Assembly (NCBI RefSeq): GCF_018205975.1
Contig: NZ_CP073577.1
Location: 1,178,001-1,242,000, forward strand
DNA: 64,000 nucleotides
Direction: 5' to 3'
Origin: Erythrobacter sp. JK5
GTDB taxonomy: Bacteria > Pseudomonadota > Alphaproteobacteria > Sphingomonadales > Sphingomonadaceae
A model generated the notes under the pieces. The model did not search any database, was not told the origin of the DNA, and saw nothing but the letters and a program-made list of their open reading frames with translations. Positions 17,289 through 25,971 of this stretch are shown one piece after another (the stretch's first letter is position 1; every line of letters starts with the position of its first letter). A program made the translations under genes and the position numbers.

Positions 17289-18577
17289 TCAATCCGACAG
17301 CAGAAGAACCGGCGTCTCGATCAGCTTTTTCAGCTCCTGAACGAAGCTCGCCGCGTCGTAGCCGTCGACCACGCGGTGATCGCAAGAGATCGAAATATTC
17401 ATCAGCTTGCGCTTCTCGATCCGCTCGCCGCCCTGGCCATCGGATACGAACATCGGGCGTTCGATGATCCGGTTGGGGCCGATGATCGCGACTTCGGGGC
17501 GATTGATCACGGGGGTGGTCGCCACACCGCCAAGCGGGCCGAGCGAGGTCACCGTCAGCGTCGATCCCGAAAGTTCATCCGACTTTGCCGAGCCATCGCG
17601 CGCGGCGTTTGCCAGCCGCCCGATCTCGCTCGCCAGCTGCCACAGATTGCGGCTCTGCGCATCCTTGATCACCGGCACGATCAGCCCGCTATCGGTCTGC
17701 GTCGCCATGCCGAGATGCACACTGCCGTGGCGGGTGACGACGTTTGCCTCGTCGTCGTAGCGCGCGTTAATCATCGGGAAGTCGGGGATCAGCTTGCAGA
17801 TCGCGCTGATGAGCAGCGGGAGCATGGTGAGCTTCGGCTTGTTGCCGCGTGCTTCGTTGAGCTGCGCGCGCATCCGCTCGAGCTCGGTGACGTCGCATTC
17901 TTCGACATAGGTGAAGTGCGGGATGTGACGCTTCGCGGCCGACATGTTCTGCGCGATCCGCTTGCGCAGGCCGATGACCTTGATCGCTTCATCCGCGCGG
18001 GTCCGGCCCGCAGGCGAGAAGCCGCCGCCGGAATTGTAGGCCAGGAACTGGTCAAGGTCGCCGTGGCGCACACGGCCATCCTCGGCAGGCTTGACCTGCG
18101 CCAGATCGATGCCGAGGTCCTTCGCACGCTTGCGCACGGCTGGTGAAGCGAGAACCTTCTCTCCCCCTCCCTCGAGGGAGGGGTCGGGGGGTGAGTTTCC
18201 GACGTATCGGGCGTGGCCCCCCCATCCCCAACCCCTTCCCCCACGGGAAGGGGCTTATCCGGTTCGTGCTCGGCTTCGGGCTCCGGTTCGGGTTCCTGCT
18301 TGACCGGCTCAGGGTCCGGAGCATCCTCCACATCCCCCTCTACCTCGATCACCAGCAGCATCGATCCGACCGCGATCGTGTCGCCGAGATCGCCGGCCAC
18401 TTCGAGCACTGTGCCGTCGACCGGGCTTTCGATGTCGATCGTCGCCTTGTCGGTCATCACGTCGACGAGGTGCTGGTCCTCGGACACCGTGTCGCCGACC
18501 TTGACGTGCCATTCGACGATCTCCGCCTCTGCCACGCCCTCGCCCACATCGGGCATGTTGAATGTGAATTTCGCCAT
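17289..18577 (-). CDS. bkdB: branched-chain alpha-keto acid dehydrogenase E2 (one-base frameshift)
   Basis: Lipoamide acyltransferase. An N-terminal lipoyl domain (1-80; the attachment lysine is in TDKATIDIES) precedes an acidic Pro/Glu linker. A repeat-derived segment (PVGEGVGDGG ... PPTPPSREG) follows, then the E1/E3-binding domain (AVRKRAKDLGIDL) and the catalytic domain ending in SCDHRVVDGYDAA. The frame breaks inside the repeat at the CCCCC run 18163-18167; one more base joins the halves (429 aa). It is 234 nt downstream of the E1 beta gene. The branched-chain assignment rests on the E1 subunits; a general 2-oxoacid E2 is the alternative. Confidence 0.88.
18164..18253. repeat. palindromic repeat element inside the E2 coding sequence
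   Basis: A perfect 20-bp palindrome at 18164-18183 (CCCCTCCCTCGAGGGAGGGG) and a hairpin at 18232-18253 (CCCCTTCCC/GGGAAGGGG) are linked by about 48 nt. The inner G/C tracts (GGGGTCGGGGGG and CCCCCCCATCCCC) are also roughly complementary. This composition is that of REP-type intergenic repeats, yet it lies in a gene, in the flexible linker. Confidence 0.75.
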
Positions 18578-18811
18578 CGTCTCAAACCGTCCTTTTCAGC
18601 GCGCCGTGGCTCGCCGGAGAAGCCCTTCGAAGTTGACACACTTGACACTGTGTCATCCTGCGAAACCCGCTTCAATTACCTGAAATTGCTCGGTAAACAT
18701 GCCCACTCGCGAAGTTGACGCTTTTCCAACCCGGTTTCGCGCCCAATCGCCAAGTATTGCATTTGCCCTGCCACCGGAAAGCGGGTGTAGGAAAGCCCTG
18801 CGCGCCATGCC

Positions 18812-19873
18812 CTACTCCCCGAGAATCTTGTCGATTGCCTCGCCGATGCGGACCGGGCCGGGGAAATAGGCCCATTCGAGGCTGTGCGGATAGGGTGTGT
18901 CGAAGCCGGTGACGCGCTCGACCGGCGCTTCGAGGTGGTAGAAGCAGCGTTCGGTCACCAGCGCCGAGAGTTCGGCGCCGAAGCCGCTGGTGCGGGTCGC
19001 CTCGTGGACGATCAGGCAGCGCCCGGTTTTCCTGACCGACGCTTCGATCGCCTCGATATCGAGCGGAACGAGCGTGCGCAGATCGAGGATTTCGGCGTCC
19101 ACATCCTTCGCCGCGCACACTACCTCGGCCACATGAACCATCGTGCCGTAGGTCAGCACGGTCAGCGCCTCGCCCTCGGTCACGTAGCGCGCCTTGCCCA
19201 GCGGGATCTTGTAATAGCCCTCCGGAACGACGCTATCCTTGTGCTTTTTCCACGGTTCGACCGGCTTGTCGTAGAAGCCCGAAAACGGCCCGTTATAAAT
19301 CCGCTTGGGCTCGAAGAAGATCACCGGATCGTTATCTTCGATGCAGGAGATCAGCAGGCCTTTCGCGTCGTAGGGCGTTGCCGGGATCACGGTCTTGAGC
19401 CCCGAGACATGGGTGAAGATCGCCTCGGGCGATTGCGAGTGCGTCTGCCCGCCGAAGATGCCGCCGCCGAACGGCGAGCGCACCGTCATCGGCGCGATAT
19501 AGTCGGTCGCCGAGCGATAGCGCAGCCGCGCGGCTTCGGAGATCAGCTGGTCGAGGCCGGGATAGATGTAATCGGCGAACTGGATTTCCGGGACTGGACG
19601 CAAGCCGTAGGCGCCCATGCCGACCGCCACGCCGATGATCCCGCATTCGCTGATCGGCGTGTCGAACACGCGGGTCTTGCCGTGTTTCTCCTGCAAGCCT
19701 GCGGTGCAGCGGAACACGCCGCCGAAATAGCCGACATCCTCGCCCATCACGATCACGTCGGGATCGCGATCCAGCATCACGTCGAGCGCTTCGTTGATCG
19801 CCTCGATCATGTTGATGCGGCGTTCGGTCACTTCGGCGACACCGTCTGCTGTGGTTTCGGTCTGCGCGCTCAT
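18812..19873 (-). CDS. bkdA2: branched-chain alpha-keto acid dehydrogenase E1, beta subunit
   Basis: Transketolase-like beta chain of the E1 heterotetramer, 353 aa. Typical segments are MGEDVGYFGGVFRCTAGL, the pyrimidine-domain QFADYIYPGLDQL and the C-domain DLRTLVPLD ... VHEATRTSGFG. The ATG at 19873 overlaps the alpha-subunit stop (ATGA), implying coupled, equimolar synthesis. It starts with an extra 20-residue hydrophilic N-terminus. The complex feeds Val/Leu/Ile breakdown and branched-chain acyl-CoA supply. Confidence 0.93.
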   Translation of the reverse strand: MSAQTETTADGVAEVTERRINMIEAINEALDVMLDRDPDVIVMGEDVGYFGGVFRCTAGLQEKHGKTRVFDTPISECGIIGVAVGMGAYGLRPVPEIQFADYIYPGLDQLISEAARLRYRSATDYIAPMTVRSPFGGGIFGGQTHSQSPEAIFTHVSGLKTVIPATPYDAKGLLISCIEDNDPVIFFEPKRIYNGPFSGFYDKPVEPWKKHKDSVVPEGYYKIPLGKARYVTEGEALTVLTYGTMVHVAEVVCAAKDVDAEILDLRTLVPLDIEAIEASVRKTGRCLIVHEATRTSGFGAELSALVTERCFYHLEAPVERVTGFDTPYPHSLEWAYFPGPVRIGEAIDKILGE

Positions 19874-21198
19874 TTGCCTCGCCCCAAACCAGCAGCGTCC
19901 ATCGGATGGTGATCGGGCCACTTGATCTGCCGTTCCCGCGTCGCCTGCGCCGCCTGCTCCTCGAGATGCCAGGGCAGCTCTTCGAACACGTCCTCGAACA
20001 TGGTGTGGAACGGATGGTGCAGGCCGTGGCCGAGGATGCCGTTCTTCTCGGCTTCCTTGGTGGTGGCCTTGACCTCCTCGGCGCAGCGCTGGTCCATTTC
20101 GGCCTGCCGCTCCTCGTCCCACTCGCCGATCGCGATAAGGTGCTTCTTGAGCCGGTTGACCGGATCGCCCAGCGGCCATTCCTCGCGCTCTTGCGCGCTG
20201 CGGTAGCCGGATGGGTCATCCGAGGTCGAATGCCCTTCCGCGCGATAGGTGAAGAATTCGATCAGCGTCGGGCCGTGATTGGCGCGCGCGCGGTTCGCCG
20301 CCCATTGCTGCGCCGCATAGCACGCCAGCGCATCGTTGCCGTCCACGCGCAGGCCAGCAAGCCCATAGCCCAGCGCGCGCGCGGCGAAGGTGGTGCGCTC
20401 CGCCCCGGCAAACCCGCTGAAGCTGCTGATCGCCCACTGATTGTTGATAACATTGAGGATAACCGGTGCATTATACACGGTCGCAAAGGTGCAGGCGCTG
20501 TGGAAATCGCCCTCGGCGGTCGAGCCCTCGCCAACCCAAGTCGCCGCGATCCGGCTGTCGCCCTTGATCGCGCTCGCCATAGCCCAGCCGACCGCTTGCG
20601 GCGTCTGCGTGGCGAGGTTGCCGGAGATGCTGAAGAAGCTGTGCTCGCGGCTCGAATACATGATCGGCAGCTGGCGGCCCTTCAGCTTGTCGCCCTTGTT
20701 CGAATAGATCTGGTTGATCATTTCGATCAGCGGGTATCCGCGCTCGATCAGGATGCCCTGTTGACGGTAGGACGGGAACACCATGTCGTCGCTCGCCAGC
20801 GCCATCGAGGCGGCGACGCTGGTCGCCTCTTCGCCGGTGCACTTCATGTAGAAGCTGGTCTTTCCCTGCCGCTGTCCGCGAAACATGCGCTCATCGAACG
20901 CGCGCACCAGCGCCATGTGGCCGAGCATGGTGCGCAGGGTTTCGGGATCGAGCTTCGGATCCCACGGTCCGTGCGCCTGGTCGTCCTCGCCGAGCACGCG
21001 GATCAGGCCGTAGGCGAAATCTTTCATATCGCCGGGATCGGCGCTTTCGTCCGGGCGCGGCTGCGCACCCGCTTTGCCGATATCGATATCGCTGAAATCG
21101 GCCTGGTCGCCGGGGCGAAACTTCGGCTCGGGAACATGCAGCGCGAGCGCGGGACGATTGTCTCCGGTTGGCTGCGGGGTGTCGGCCGGATCGGCCAT
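19870..21198 (-). CDS. bkdA1: branched-chain alpha-keto acid dehydrogenase E1, alpha subunit
   Basis: 442-aa TPP-binding subunit. The TPP motif is GEGSTAEGDFHSA ... NNQWAIS; the regulated loop region is RAEGHSTSDDPSGYR, and the WPLGDPVNRLKKHL stretch is typical of branched-chain rather than pyruvate E1. The first 60 residues form a Pro-rich lead. A TTGACC-N17-TAAAAA promoter lies about 70 nt upstream; thyA precedes on the same strand. Confidence 0.93.
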   Translation of the reverse strand: MADPADTPQPTGDNRPALALHVPEPKFRPGDQADFSDIDIGKAGAQPRPDESADPGDMKDFAYGLIRVLGEDDQAHGPWDPKLDPETLRTMLGHMALVRAFDERMFRGQRQGKTSFYMKCTGEEATSVAASMALASDDMVFPSYRQQGILIERGYPLIEMINQIYSNKGDKLKGRQLPIMYSSREHSFFSISGNLATQTPQAVGWAMASAIKGDSRIAATWVGEGSTAEGDFHSACTFATVYNAPVILNVINNQWAISSFSGFAGAERTTFAARALGYGLAGLRVDGNDALACYAAQQWAANRARANHGPTLIEFFTYRAEGHSTSDDPSGYRSAQEREEWPLGDPVNRLKKHLIAIGEWDEERQAEMDQRCAEEVKATTKEAEKNGILGHGLHHPFHTMFEDVFEELPWHLEEQAAQATRERQIKWPDHHPMDAAGLGRGK

Positions 21199-21265
21199 AT
21201 GAGCGCTCTCCCTCGCTGGAACCGTCAGGGTGACGGCGCAATTCCAATCATTGCGCGCAAGGGAA

Positions 21266-21294
21266 TTTTTATTTCAAAGGCGGGAGTCGGTCAA
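21266..21294 (-). promoter_or_regulatory. promoter of the bkd operon
   Basis: On the minus strand TTGACC, a 17-nt spacer, then TAAAAA, about 70 nt before the E1 alpha ATG. It overlaps a GGGAGT/ACTCCC hairpin at 21282-21302 that could end thyA transcription. Confidence 0.5.
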
Positions 21295-21314
21295 GCACTC
21301 CCACGCGGTGCGCA

Positions 21315-22283
21315 TCAAACGGCAACAGGCGCTTTGATCGGAGGCAGCGGCGCGTAATCATGCACCACGAAATCGGCGATTGTGTAATCGAATATTGTTT
21401 CGGGCTTGCGGACGATCTCGAGCGTCGGGTTGCCCTGCGGCTCGCGCGAAAGCTGCTCCTCGATCAGGTGCGCGTGGTTGAGGTAGAGGTGCACATCCCC
21501 GCCCATCCACACCAGCTCGCCCGGTTCGAGACCGGTCTGCTGCGCGATCATCCGCGTCAGCAGCGCAGCGGACCACAGGTTGAACGGCAGGCCGAGCGCA
21601 ACGTCGCAACTGCGCTGGTAGAGCATGCAGTTGAGGCGGTCCCCAGCGACGTGGAACTGGTAGGTCTTGTGGCACGGCGGCAGAGCCATCCGGTCCAGTT
21701 CGGCGACGTTCCAGCCTTCGATGATGTGGCGGCGGCTGCCGGGATTGGTGCGCAGGCTTTCGATCACCTCGGCGACCTGGTTGATCCCCTCGCCCTTCTC
21801 GTACAGCCCGTCCGCGCGGTAGCGGTAGGTCGGCCAGTCGACCCATTGCTTGCCGTAGACCGGGCCGAGATCGCCCCATTTTGCCGCAAACGCCTCGTCG
21901 TCGGCGATCCTCTGGACGAAGGTGTCGAGCGCGATATTCTCACCCGTCTCCTTGACGTAGCGGGCGTGCGGCCACTCGTTCCAGATCTTCACACCCTGCA
22001 GGACCAGCGGTCGGATGTTGGTTTCGCCGGTCAGGAACCACAGCATCTCGCGCGTCGCGGTCTTCCAGTAGACCCGCTTGGTGGTGAGCAGCGGCATCGC
22101 GCCATCGGCCAGGTCGAACCGCAGCATCGCCCCGGCGATCGAGCGGGTGCCGACGCCGGTCCGGTCCTCCCGCTCGCTGCCGCCGTCCCAGATGTGCCGC
22201 ATCAGATCCAGATACTGCCACTCATAGTGACCCGACCCGTGAAGTTCGGAAGGAATCGTCTCAGCGGTTTCGAGCGTTGCCAT
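21315..22283 (-). CDS. thyA: thymidylate synthase (ThyA)
   Basis: Folate-dependent dUMP methylation. The 322-aa protein has the nucleophile C204 in MALPPCHKTYQF, the dUMP-site QRSCDVALGLPFN and the C-terminal PIKAPVAV. The ATG at 22283 is chosen; a frame to 22334 adds residues without family match. About 35 residues inserted around 100-140 relative to E. coli ThyA are normal for the longer form. Classical ThyA, not ThyX. Confidence 0.96.
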   Translation of the reverse strand: MATLETAETIPSELHGSGHYEWQYLDLMRHIWDGGSEREDRTGVGTRSIAGAMLRFDLADGAMPLLTTKRVYWKTATREMLWFLTGETNIRPLVLQGVKIWNEWPHARYVKETGENIALDTFVQRIADDEAFAAKWGDLGPVYGKQWVDWPTYRYRADGLYEKGEGINQVAEVIESLRTNPGSRRHIIEGWNVAELDRMALPPCHKTYQFHVAGDRLNCMLYQRSCDVALGLPFNLWSAALLTRMIAQQTGLEPGELVWMGGDVHLYLNHAHLIEEQLSREPQGNPTLEIVRKPETIFDYTIADFVVHDYAPLPPIKAPVAV

Positions 22284-22312
22284 GGCGAAAACTATAGGCG
22301 GCAATTGCCCGC

Positions 22313-22341
22313 TTGCCACCCCGCCCATCCACACCTATAGG
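22313..22341 (+). promoter_or_regulatory. promoter of tRNA-Pro
   Basis: TTGCCA, 17 nt, TATAGG, about 54 nt before the tRNA. The same -10 hexamer and spacing occur at tRNA-Asn in this window. Confidence 0.55.
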
Positions 22342-22394
22342 GCGCGCCTTGCCTCGACCTGCGCGGGCTCGTTTCTGCGCAGGACCGACACGGT

Positions 22395-22471
22395 CGGGGA
22401 GTAGCTCAGCCTGGTAGAGCACTGTCTTCGGGAGGCAGGGGCCGGAGGTTCGAATCCTCTCTCCCCGACCA
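22395..22471 (+). tRNA. tRNA-Pro (CGG)
   Basis: Acceptor CGGGGAG/CTCCCCG with encoded ACCA; anticodon loop TTCGGGA gives CGG. 77 nt with canonical D and T arms. Confidence 0.97.
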
Positions 22472-22660
22472 GTTTCGCAAAACTCCCAACCGCAAGGGCG
22501 GGAGGCGGCTCAGAGCCAAAGCCAGATCACGCTTCGATCCCAATACAAAAAGCCACCGCGCCGCAACTTTGTTGTTTAAGCGCGCCAATCGCGGTGCTAT
22601 TTGCATCGCGCCGACTGGCTGGACGCAATTGCGCTGTCGCGGGTCGCCGAGAATTCCCAC

Positions 22661-24235
22661 ATGATACTAGACCGGATCAAGCCGCTCGACGCCATCCTGG
22701 CCACGGCGCAGAAGAAGTCGCTCAAACGTTCGCTGGGCTGGCTGCAACTCACCCTGCTCGGAATCGGATGCGTTATCGGAACCGGGATATTCGTGCTGAC
22801 TGCCGTCGGCGCGCAGAAGGCGGGACCGGGTCTGATGGTCGCCTTTGCGATCGCCGGACTTGTCTGCATTGTCGCCGCGCTGTGTTACGCGGAGATCGCA
22901 GCGATGATCCCGGTGGCGGGCAGCGCCTACACCTACAGCTATGCGACGATGGGCGAATTCCTCGCGTGGACCGTCGGTTGGGCGCTCATCATGGAATACG
23001 CCATCGCCGCGAGCGCGGTATCGGTCGGCTGGTCGGGCTATTTCAGCGGTACGGTGCTCGGCGGGCTGGGGATCCATCTGCCCGCGTGGCTCAGCGCCGG
23101 CCCGCTTGCTTTGGGCGGAGCCGAGGGCGGTTTGATCAATCTTCCCGCCCTGGTCATCGCTCTGCTGGTCACCGGGCTACTGGTGGTCGGCACCAGCGAG
23201 AGCGCCAAGTTCAATGCGGTGCTGGTCGCGATAAAGGTCACCGCGCTGACGGCGTTCGTGGCGCTCACGCTGACCAGCGCGGATTTCACCGCTGAACATT
23301 TCAACCCGTTCCTGCCCGCCGGAATTTTCGGGGGTTGGGGCACCGGGGTCGGCGCGGTCGGCGCGGCGGCGACGATGTTCTTCGCCTATGTCGGGTTCGA
23401 TGCGGTTTCGACCGCCGCCGAAGAAACCAAGGACCCGCAGCGCAACGTGCCGATCGGGCTGGTCGGATCGCTGCTGTTCTGCACGGTGTTCTACATCCTC
23501 GTTGCAGGCGGGGCGATCGGGACGCTGGGCGGACAACCGATCATGGACGCGATGGGTTTGCCGCTGGAGGCCGGCTCACCCGAACTGGCGCGGCAATGTG
23601 CCCTTCCCCAGTATGCCGATGCGCTGGTGTGTTCGAACGAGCCGCTCGCCCATGTGCTCAAGGTGCTGGGTTTTACCGGGTTCGGCAACGCCATCGGGCT
23701 TGCGGCTTTCGTCGCCCTGCCTTCGGTCATCTTGGTGCTGATCTTCGGCCAGACGCGGATTTTCTTCGTGATGAGCCGCGACGGACTGCTGCCGGAGGCG
23801 CTGAGCCGGGTGCATCCCAGGTTTCACACTCCGCACATCGTGACGCTGATCACCGGCGTGGCGGTCGCGATCGGTGCGGCATTCTTCCCGGTCGGGCAAC
23901 TGGCCGATATCTCGAATGCGGGGACGCTCTATGCCTTCCTGATGGTCGCGATCGCGGTCATGGTGCTGCGGGTGAAGGACCCCGCGCGCAAGCGTCATTT
24001 CAAGGTTCCCGCCGTGTGGCTGATCGCGCCGCTGACGATACTTGGCTGCGTCCTGCTGTTCTTCAACCTGCCAACAGCGGCGATGCTATTCCTGCCCGGT
24101 TGGGGTGTGATCGGGATTGCGATCTACCTGTTCTATTCGCGCAGCCGCAGCCATCTCGGAAGGGGAATTGTCGAAGTGGTCGACGAGGTTGCGGGGGAAC
24201 AGACCATGGTTCCGATCCACCCGCCGGGAGAATGA
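22661..24235 (+). CDS. APC-superfamily amino acid permease
   Basis: 524-aa inner-membrane transporter with about 12 helices. TM1 has the [12 protein letters not shown] motif of the cationic amino acid transporter group, and [26 protein letters not shown] is the typical TM6 to loop segment. An extra periplasmic loop (near 300-345) with two cysteines (QCALPQ, LVCSNE) may form a disulfide. The ATG at 22661 gives [10 protein letters not shown]. The exact amino acid is unknown. Convergent with the DUF3429 gene, 3 nt apart. Confidence 0.9.
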   Translation: MILDRIKPLDAILATAQKKSLKRSLGWLQLTLLGIGCVIGTGIFVLTAVGAQKAGPGLMVAFAIAGLVCIVAALCYAEIAAMIPVAGSAYTYSYATMGEFLAWTVGWALIMEYAIAASAVSVGWSGYFSGTVLGGLGIHLPAWLSAGPLALGGAEGGLINLPALVIALLVTGLLVVGTSESAKFNAVLVAIKVTALTAFVALTLTSADFTAEHFNPFLPAGIFGGWGTGVGAVGAAATMFFAYVGFDAVSTAAEETKDPQRNVPIGLVGSLLFCTVFYILVAGGAIGTLGGQPIMDAMGLPLEAGSPELARQCALPQYADALVCSNEPLAHVLKVLGFTGFGNAIGLAAFVALPSVILVLIFGQTRIFFVMSRDGLLPEALSRVHPRFHTPHIVTLITGVAVAIGAAFFPVGQLADISNAGTLYAFLMVAIAVMVLRVKDPARKRHFKVPAVWLIAPLTILGCVLLFFNLPTAAMLFLPGWGVIGIAIYLFYSRSRSHLGRGIVEVVDEVAGEQTMVPIHPPGE

Positions 24236-24238
24236 TCG

Positions 24239-24694
24239 TCAGACGATCGCGTTGGCGACGAGGCCCAGTGCGATCGTCAGCGCACCGAGACCTGCCGAGA
24301 GTTGCACCCGCAATCGGAAAAAATCCTGCGCCGCGTATCCCAGCGCGCGGTCGACCAGCGGGGACAGCAGGATCAGCGCGCCGAGATACAGCAGCGCCGG
24401 GCCGGGCCATTCCCAACCGAGCGTCCACGGCAGAAACAGCGCGACGGAAAGCAGGCTGGGCATGACGGCAAGCACATAGGCGCCCGCTCCGCCTTTCCCG
24501 GCCTGAATCGCCTGCCCCCACCACACGCCGCCGAGGAAGCTGAAAATCGCAGCGGCATAGGCGAACCCTCCCGCAAGCGCGGTGTAGCCGTATTCGTGCC
24601 CACTCCACGCCAGCGCAAGACACAGGATTTGCGGCAACAGCCCGGCAAAGCCGAGCCAGCGCGACGCGGGGGTCAGCGATGTTTTTCCGTCCAT
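24239..24694 (-). CDS. DUF3429 membrane protein
   Basis: 151 aa, four to five hydrophobic helices. The phrase FSFLGGVWWGQAI is the DUF3429 hallmark. The start at 24694 (MDGKTSLTPASR) lies 78 nt from the divergent SDR gene. No function is known for the family. Confidence 0.82.
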   Translation of the reverse strand: MDGKTSLTPASRWLGFAGLLPQILCLALAWSGHEYGYTALAGGFAYAAAIFSFLGGVWWGQAIQAGKGGAGAYVLAVMPSLLSVALFLPWTLGWEWPGPALLYLGALILLSPLVDRALGYAAQDFFRLRVQLSAGLGALTIALGLVANAIV

Positions 24695-24772
24695 GGGGCC
24701 AGAACCGCGTGGAGACCCCGCCGGTTCCCGGCTGCTTGCAGACCGGCAACATTTGCGGCACCGCCCACGCCC

Positions 24773-25546
24773 ATGGACCTGTTCGATCTATCGGGCCGCG
24801 TCGCGGTCATCACCGGCGGCAATGGCGGCCTTGGACTCGGGATGGCGCGCGGGCTGGTGAAAGCCGGAGCCAATGTCGCGATCTGGGCGCGCAATGCGGA
24901 GAAGAACCGCGATGCGCTGGCAGAGCTGGCCGCATTCGGCGGCGGCGAGGCGATCGCGCTCGCTTGCGATGTCTCTCAGGAATACCAGATCGAAAGCGCC
25001 GTGGCCGCGACGCTGGAGGCGTTCGGCCGGGTCGATGCCTGCTTCGCGAATGCGGGCCGCCCGGGTCAGGGAGCGGGCGTGCCCGATCTTACCGCAGAAG
25101 GCTGGGACGCCGTGATGGCCGTCAACGCCCGCGGCCCTGCCCTTACTTACAAGCACGTCAGTCGCCATATGATCGAGCGCGCGAAGAACGGCGATCCGGG
25201 CGGAAAGCTGATCGCAACCTCGTCCGGTCAGTCGATCATGGGGGTGAACCGCAGCTCCGACTACGCAGCGTCGAAGGCTGCGCTCAACGGTCTGACGCGC
25301 GGGGCCGCCTTCGAGCTGGCACGGCATCAGATCACCGCCAACGCGCTGTTGTTTGGTTACTACGAGACCGATATCACCGCCGCCGCCGACCCGAAGTTCG
25401 CTGCATGGATGGAAAAGCGCATCCCGCTGCGCCGCCCGGGCGATCACGCCGGGCTTGAGGGACTGGCGGTGTTCTTCGCCTCGCCGCACTCCGACTATAT
25501 CACCGGGCAATGCCTACCGGTCGACGGCGGGTTATCCATCAGTTGA
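24773..25546 (+). CDS. SDR-family oxidoreductase
   Basis: 257 aa classical short-chain dehydrogenase. The NAD(P) motif is TGGNGGLGLGMA (15-26), the structural motif NAGR follows, and the catalytic set is S-S (SSGQS) and YAASK. The C-terminus ends in GQCLPVDGG. The aspartate/basic discriminator after strand 2 (WARN) suggests NADP(H), but this is weak. The substrate is unknown. The ATG at 24773 begins MDLFDLSGRVAVITGG. Confidence 0.88.
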   Translation: MDLFDLSGRVAVITGGNGGLGLGMARGLVKAGANVAIWARNAEKNRDALAELAAFGGGEAIALACDVSQEYQIESAVAATLEAFGRVDACFANAGRPGQGAGVPDLTAEGWDAVMAVNARGPALTYKHVSRHMIERAKNGDPGGKLIATSSGQSIMGVNRSSDYAASKAALNGLTRGAAFELARHQITANALLFGYYETDITAAADPKFAAWMEKRIPLRRPGDHAGLEGLAVFFASPHSDYITGQCLPVDGGLSIS

Positions 25547-25596
25547 CGGCGCCTCCGCAAATGCATGAGCAAACTATTGGTTCCGCACAATTTGTC

Positions 25597-25622
25597 GGAA
25601 CATGTTGCGCTCCGCAGCCGTT
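25597..25622 (+). promoter_or_regulatory. EcfG-type general stress promoter
   Basis: GGAAC, 17 nt, CGTT matches the alphaproteobacterial EcfG (sigma-EcfG) consensus, 64 nt before the YqaE ATG. A GTTCCG/CGGAAC inverted repeat overlaps the -35 part. Confidence 0.6.
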
Positions 25623-25685
25623 GATTGGGCAAACGACGACGCGACACCGCGCCACCCTGCAAACCCAATCACGGAGCCGCAAGAC

Positions 25686-25868
25686 ATGCTCGAACTTCTC
25701 GCTCTTATCGCCACCATCCTCATTCCGCCGCTGGGCGTCGCCATGAAGAAGGGTCTCAGCACCGATTTCTGGATCAACCTGATCCTGACGCTGTTGTTCT
25801 TTGTCCCCGGCCTGATCCACGCATTCTACGTGAACTACATCGCCGGCGGGACGCGTTCGATCGCGTAA
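25686..25868 (+). CDS. YqaE/Pmp3-family membrane protein
   Basis: 60-aa proteolipid with two helices (LLALIATILIPPLGVAM and FWINLILTLLFFVPGLIHAFYV), the complete Pmp3/UPF0057 pattern. Relatives are induced by salt, cold or starvation and modulate membrane potential. An EcfG-type promoter upstream and a hairpin terminator downstream make it a free-standing stress gene. The ATG at 25686 is preferred over an in-frame ATG at 25602 that would add a non-conserved, hydrophilic extension overlapping the promoter. Confidence 0.92.
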   Translation: MLELLALIATILIPPLGVAMKKGLSTDFWINLILTLLFFVPGLIHAFYVNYIAGGTRSIA

Positions 25869-25906
25869 ACCGACGTCACATTCCCTCGACGATTATCGAG
25901 CGGCCG

Positions 25907-25930
25907 GAGCCCGGGATAAAACCCGGGCTC
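25907..25930 (+). terminator. intrinsic terminator of the YqaE gene
   Basis: GAGCCCGGG/CCCGGGCTC perfect stem with loop ATAAAA, 38 nt after the stop; the following T-run is short. Confidence 0.75.
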
Positions 25931-25971
25931 TTGTCGTTCTGTATGCGGGAACCACATGCTAACGGAAGCTC

